A DNA stretch of 64,000 nucleotides from Bog-473 sp963756025 (GTDB lineage: Bacteria; Actinomycetota; Acidimicrobiia; Acidimicrobiales; RAAP-2): positions 186,001 to 250,000 of the forward strand of contig CAVWMF010000007.1 of the NCBI GenBank assembly GCA_963756025.1, in the 5' to 3' direction. The notes beneath the pieces are model-generated. The model saw only the letters and a list, made by a program, of their open reading frames with translations, was not told the DNA's origin and did not search any database. Of this stretch, positions 61,021-64,000 are shown piece by piece. The position numbers were made by a program, and so were the translations under genes. The number at the start of each line of letters is the position of its first letter. Positions within the stretch are counted from its first letter, which is position 1.

Positions 61021-62595
61021 ATGGCCGCCCAGACCATTCCGGCCGTGCTGCGAGAGGCGGCCGATCGCTTCGGTGACCTCGAAGCGATCGTCGATGGCGG
61101 GCGGAGAATGACCTTCGCCGCAGCGCTCGAGGCGGTTGGCGCGATCGAGCGCGCCCTCATCGGTTCGGGGGTCGCTCCCGGTGACCGGGTCGCCCTCTGG
61201 GCTCCGAACGGGCTCGACTCGGTGACGATCTCTTTCGCCGTCTACGGCGTCGGTGCCGTCCTCGTCCCGATCAATACCCGCTACAAGGGGTCGGAGGCCG
61301 CCCACCTCCTCGAGACCGCCGGTGTCACGCTGCTCTTCACGGTCACCGACTTCCTCGGCGTCGACTATCTGCAACTGCTGGCGACGGCGCTCCCCGAAGA
61401 GAAACGCCCGCAGACCATCGTGGTGAGCGGCCCGGCCGGCCAGGGCTCCGTCGCGTGGCCGGCCTTTCTCGAACGGGGGAACGACGTTTCCGCCGAGGAA
61501 GTGGCCGCACGGGCCAGCGGCGTCGAGGCCGGAAACCCGAGCGACATCATCTTCACATCCGGAACGACCGGCCTTCCCAAAGGGGCCGTCCTCCGGCAGG
61601 GTGCAAGCGTCGAGACGTACCGGCAATGGTCGCGCGGGGTCGGTCTGACCCGGGGGGACCGCATGCTCGTCGTCTACCCGTTCTTCCACACCGCCGGCCT
61701 CAAATCGTGCATCCTCGCCTCCTTCCTGGTTGGCTGCACAATCGTGACCCACCCGGTATTCGACGTCGCCCCGGTCGTAGCCCGGGTCGGAGAAGAGCGC
61801 ATCACCGTCCTGCCCGGGCCTCCCTCCGTGTTCCAGGCGATCCTGGCGCACCCGGACTTCGCATCGTTTCCCCTCCAGACGCTTCGGCTCTCGGTCACAG
61901 GAGCAGCCGTGGTCCCCGTCGAGCTGATCGCCCAAATGCGCGCACGCATGGGCCTCGAGTCCGTCGTCACCGCCTATGGGCTGACCGAAACCCATGGCAC
62001 CGCGACGATCTGCGAGCAGAGCGACCCCATCGAGACCATTGCGACCACGGTCGGGCATCCACTCGAGGGCCTCGAGCTGCGCATTGTTGACGACCGCGGC
62101 GTCGAACAACCGGTCGAGGTGCCCGGCGAGGTCCTCATCCGTGGCTTCAACCTGATGACCGAGTATTTCAACGACCCCGAAGGCACCCGACTGGCCATCG
62201 ACGCCGAGGGCTGGTTGCGTACCGGGGATGTCGGCTTTTTGGGGAGGGACGGTTACCTGCGTATCGTCGACCGTAAGAAGGACATTGTGATCGTCGGCGG
62301 TTTCAATGTCTCCTCAGCCGAGGTCGAAGCCATGCTGTTGCAGCACCCGGACGTCGCCCAGGCGGCGGTGGTCGCCCTCCCGGACGCCCGGCTCGGAGAG
62401 GTGACGGCGGCCTTCGTCGTGGCGCGCCCGGACGGCCGGCCGGATCCCGCAGAGGTGATGCGCTGGTGCCGGGTCCGGATGGCCAACTTCAAGGTCCCCC
62501 GCCGCGTGGAGATCGTTGCCGCACTGCCGCTCAATGCCAGCGGCAAAGTGCTCAAAAGGGAGCTGCGTGAGCGGCTCACCGCGCCGAACGACTAG
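61021..62595 (+). CDS. AMP-forming acyl-CoA synthetase, FadD3-like
   Basis: A 524-residue ligase. TIPAVLREAADRFGD at the start, FTSGTTGLPKGAVL near residue 180, TAYGLTETHGTATI near 319, GWLRTGDVG near 399 and the Lys motif NASGKVLKREL near 507 are visible. The layout and N-terminus resemble FadD3, which activates the HIP acid left after ring A/B removal from steroids. The start at ATG 61021 fits other FadD proteins; the frame extends to 60970 inside the crotonase gene. FadD3 identity is a suggestion, not proven. Confidence 0.9.
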   Translation: MAAQTIPAVLREAADRFGDLEAIVDGGRRMTFAAALEAVGAIERALIGSGVAPGDRVALWAPNGLDSVTISFAVYGVGAVLVPINTRYKGSEAAHLLETAGVTLLFTVTDFLGVDYLQLLATALPEEKRPQTIVVSGPAGQGSVAWPAFLERGNDVSAEEVAARASGVEAGNPSDIIFTSGTTGLPKGAVLRQGASVETYRQWSRGVGLTRGDRMLVVYPFFHTAGLKSCILASFLVGCTIVTHPVFDVAPVVARVGEERITVLPGPPSVFQAILAHPDFASFPLQTLRLSVTGAAVVPVELIAQMRARMGLESVVTAYGLTETHGTATICEQSDPIETIATTVGHPLEGLELRIVDDRGVEQPVEVPGEVLIRGFNLMTEYFNDPEGTRLAIDAEGWLRTGDVGFLGRDGYLRIVDRKKDIVIVGGFNVSSAEVEAMLLQHPDVAQAAVVALPDARLGEVTAAFVVARPDGRPDPAEVMRWCRVRMANFKVPRRVEIVAALPLNASGKVLKRELRERLTAPND

Positions 62596-62636
62596 CGCCC
62601 ATTTCGCCCCCGTCCGCTCCGAGAGAGGAAAAAAAT

Positions 62637-63503
62637 ATGGAGTTCTACCTGTTTCTGCCCCAGATGCGGCTCACGATGCCCGAGCTGGTCGAGAAAGCCC
62701 GGGCGGCTGAGGCCGCCGGGTTCGCCGGGTTCGCCGGCATGGACCACCTTGCTCCGCCCCTTGCTTTCGCCCAACCGATGTACGAGGCCATGGTGACCAC
62801 GACCTGGATTGCCGCGCATACGGAACGGCTGCGGATCGGCTCTCTGGTGCTGTGCGACTCGTTCCGGCACCCGGCCATGCTGGCGCGGGAGGCCGTGTCG
62901 ATCGATCATGCCTCGGGGGGACGCTTCGATCTCGGCCTCGGGTGGGGCTCAGTCCCCGAGGAGTTGTCGACGTTCGGAGTCGGCCCGAGCGAACCTTCGA
63001 TTCGGGTCGCCCGGATGAAGGAGACGCTCGAGATCGTGACGGCACTGTGGGCCGGGGAGACGGTGGACCATCAGGGTGAATACTTCGTGCTCGACAACGC
63101 CAGCCAGGCACCCGGACCCCTGCGGCACATTCCCATCGTCATCGGAGGAGCCGGGCGGAAAACGATGCAGCTCGTCTCGGCGTACGCCGACTGGTGGAAT
63201 GTCCACGTCGGCATCCTCGACAAGCTGGAAACGATGCGCCCCCTGGCCGGGAATGCCCGGATTTCGCTCCAACTCCAGGTCGCCTACGTACACGCAGAAG
63301 CCGACCGGGCGGAGATCACCGAGACTGCGCACCGCCGGTTCGGGCGATCCGGGTTGAGGGTTGGCACGGGCGCCGAGCTGATCGATCACTTCGGGCACCT
63401 CGCGGAAAGCGGCGTCGAGCGGGCCTACGTCTGGTTCTGCGACTTCGCGCAAGCGCGGACCATCGCCGCGTTCGGCCAGGAGGTCATCGCATCCCTCTCC
63501 TGA
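62637..63503 (+). CDS. LLM-class F420-dependent oxidoreductase
   Basis: A 288-residue luciferase-like protein. GMDHLAPPLAFAQP near residue 34, RIGSLVLCDSFRHPAMLA near 63 and RFDLGLGWGSVPEE near 97 fit F420-dependent oxidoreductases. IPIVIGGAGRKTM near 165 is the phosphate/F420-binding region. It would use F420 or F420H2 on a pathway ketone, alcohol or enone. GAGAGAGG lies upstream of ATG 62637, 41 bases after the ligase stop, so it likely ends this operon. Confidence 0.9.
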   Translation: MEFYLFLPQMRLTMPELVEKARAAEAAGFAGFAGMDHLAPPLAFAQPMYEAMVTTTWIAAHTERLRIGSLVLCDSFRHPAMLAREAVSIDHASGGRFDLGLGWGSVPEELSTFGVGPSEPSIRVARMKETLEIVTALWAGETVDHQGEYFVLDNASQAPGPLRHIPIVIGGAGRKTMQLVSAYADWWNVHVGILDKLETMRPLAGNARISLQLQVAYVHAEADRAEITETAHRRFGRSGLRVGTGAELIDHFGHLAESGVERAYVWFCDFAQARTIAAFGQEVIASLS

Positions 63504-63516
63504 CGGATCCTCCTTC

Positions 63517-64000
63517 TCAGCCCGTCGTGACGGGCATGCGTTCCCAACCACGCACCGTCCGCGTGTGGGCCTGCACGGCGTGATCCCAGTCGACCTCCCA
63601 GTCAGGGAAACGGTTCAGGACCTCATCGAGGGCCACCCGGCCTTCGAGGCGAGCCAAGGCTGCGCCGAGGCAGAAGTGAATGCCGTAGCCGAAGCTCAGG
63701 TGGTGCCCGATGTTGCGATGGATGTCGAACCGGTCACCTTCCGCGAACTGGCGGTCGTCGCGGTTGGCCGAACCGTTGAGCAGGATCATGATGCTGTTGG
63801 CAGGAACTGTCTGACCGTGGTGCTCCACGTCTTTCGTGACCCATCGACCCTGGACAGGTGACGGGGCCTCGTAGCGGAGGAGCTCCTCGATAGCGTTCGG
63901 TATGAGGCTGCGGTCGGACACCAGCTCCCGCCGCTGGTCCGGGTGCTCGGCGAGGAGCTTGCCCGTCCACCCGATCAGCCGCGTGGAGGTCTCGTTGCCG
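63517..64000 (-). CDS. Cytochrome P450, truncated by window edge
   Basis: The C-terminal part of a P450, read without a stop to the right edge. The I-helix remnant GNETSTRLIGW begins at the edge. The K-helix ExxR is IEELLRYEAP, the loop RDDRQF follows, and the heme-binding Cys lies in SFGYGIHFCLGAALAR. About 160 residues are present; roughly 250 more should follow beyond 64000. The GNET I-helix is common in actinobacterial P450s that oxidise steroids and other lipids. It is convergent with the F420 oxidoreductase gene. Confidence 0.93.
   Translation of the reverse strand, partial: GNETSTRLIGWTGKLLAEHPDQRRELVSDRSLIPNAIEELLRYEAPSPVQGRWVTKDVEHHGQTVPANSIMILLNGSANRDDRQFAEGDRFDIHRNIGHHLSFGYGIHFCLGAALARLEGRVALDEVLNRFPDWEVDWDHAVQAHTRTVRGWERMPVTTG

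Overview
The window is high-GC chromosomal DNA from an actinobacterium. Markers are two F420-type luciferase-like oxidoreductases, a deazaflavin-dependent nitroreductase, a mycothiol-dependent isomerase-family protein, a GAAC-N4-GTTC SOS box before dinB, a KstR-like TetR regulator, and frequent GTG/TTG starts with ATGA-type overlaps. The mix of acyl-CoA enzymes with several Amidohydrolase_2 proteins resembles environmental lipid- or steroid-degrading actinobacteria, possibly Acidimicrobiia; that placement is inference.

Layout. 1-10.8 kb: a truncated LivH-type permease, a pair of acyl-CoA dehydrogenases, an amidohydrolase, then a Rieske oxygenase, a ketosteroid-dehydrogenase-like flavoprotein and a periplasmic binding protein. 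This last block lies between two copies of the amidohydrolase 3' end, one intact and one decayed. 10.8-14.3 kb: an unknown protein and a GH51 arabinofuranosidase-like enzyme with a LamG insert. 14.3-19.5 kb: an ABC importer operon whose two permeases and one ATPase are fused into a single 983-residue polypeptide. 19.8-26.2 kb: an operon of aldehyde dehydrogenase, amidohydrolase, SDR, P450, F420-type reductase and CoA-transferase, followed by two TetR genes.

27.8-39.1 kb is a sugar island: an esterase, a GH3 glycosidase, an EthD-like protein, xylA-xylB, a LacI regulator, and a galT-phosphatase-galK operon. Matching LacI-type operators lie before xylA and galT. 39.1-47.7 kb holds crotonases, a surface-anchored beta-propeller, SDRs, dinB with an SOS box, and a TetR/SDR pair with twin operators. 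47.7-52.5 kb is a compact acyl-CoA operon in which two of four genes carry frameshifts. 52.5-64 kb holds amidohydrolase-thioesterase-amidohydrolase, a divergent KstR-like TetR, two acyl-CoA ligases, two atypical crotonases around a binding protein without a signal peptide, an F420 oxidoreductase and a truncated P450.

Working together: oxygenases, CoA ligases, dehydrogenases, hydratases and CoA-transferases are the parts of a steroid/terpenoid-like or alicyclic acid degradation pathway. The intracellular GH51 and GH3 enzymes with xylose and galactose genes would suit a glycosylated substrate, for example a plant saponin; this is a hypothesis. Three palindrome families recur at several promoters and suggest shared regulation across the window. 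I saw no rRNA, tRNA, CRISPR array, transposase or phage gene.
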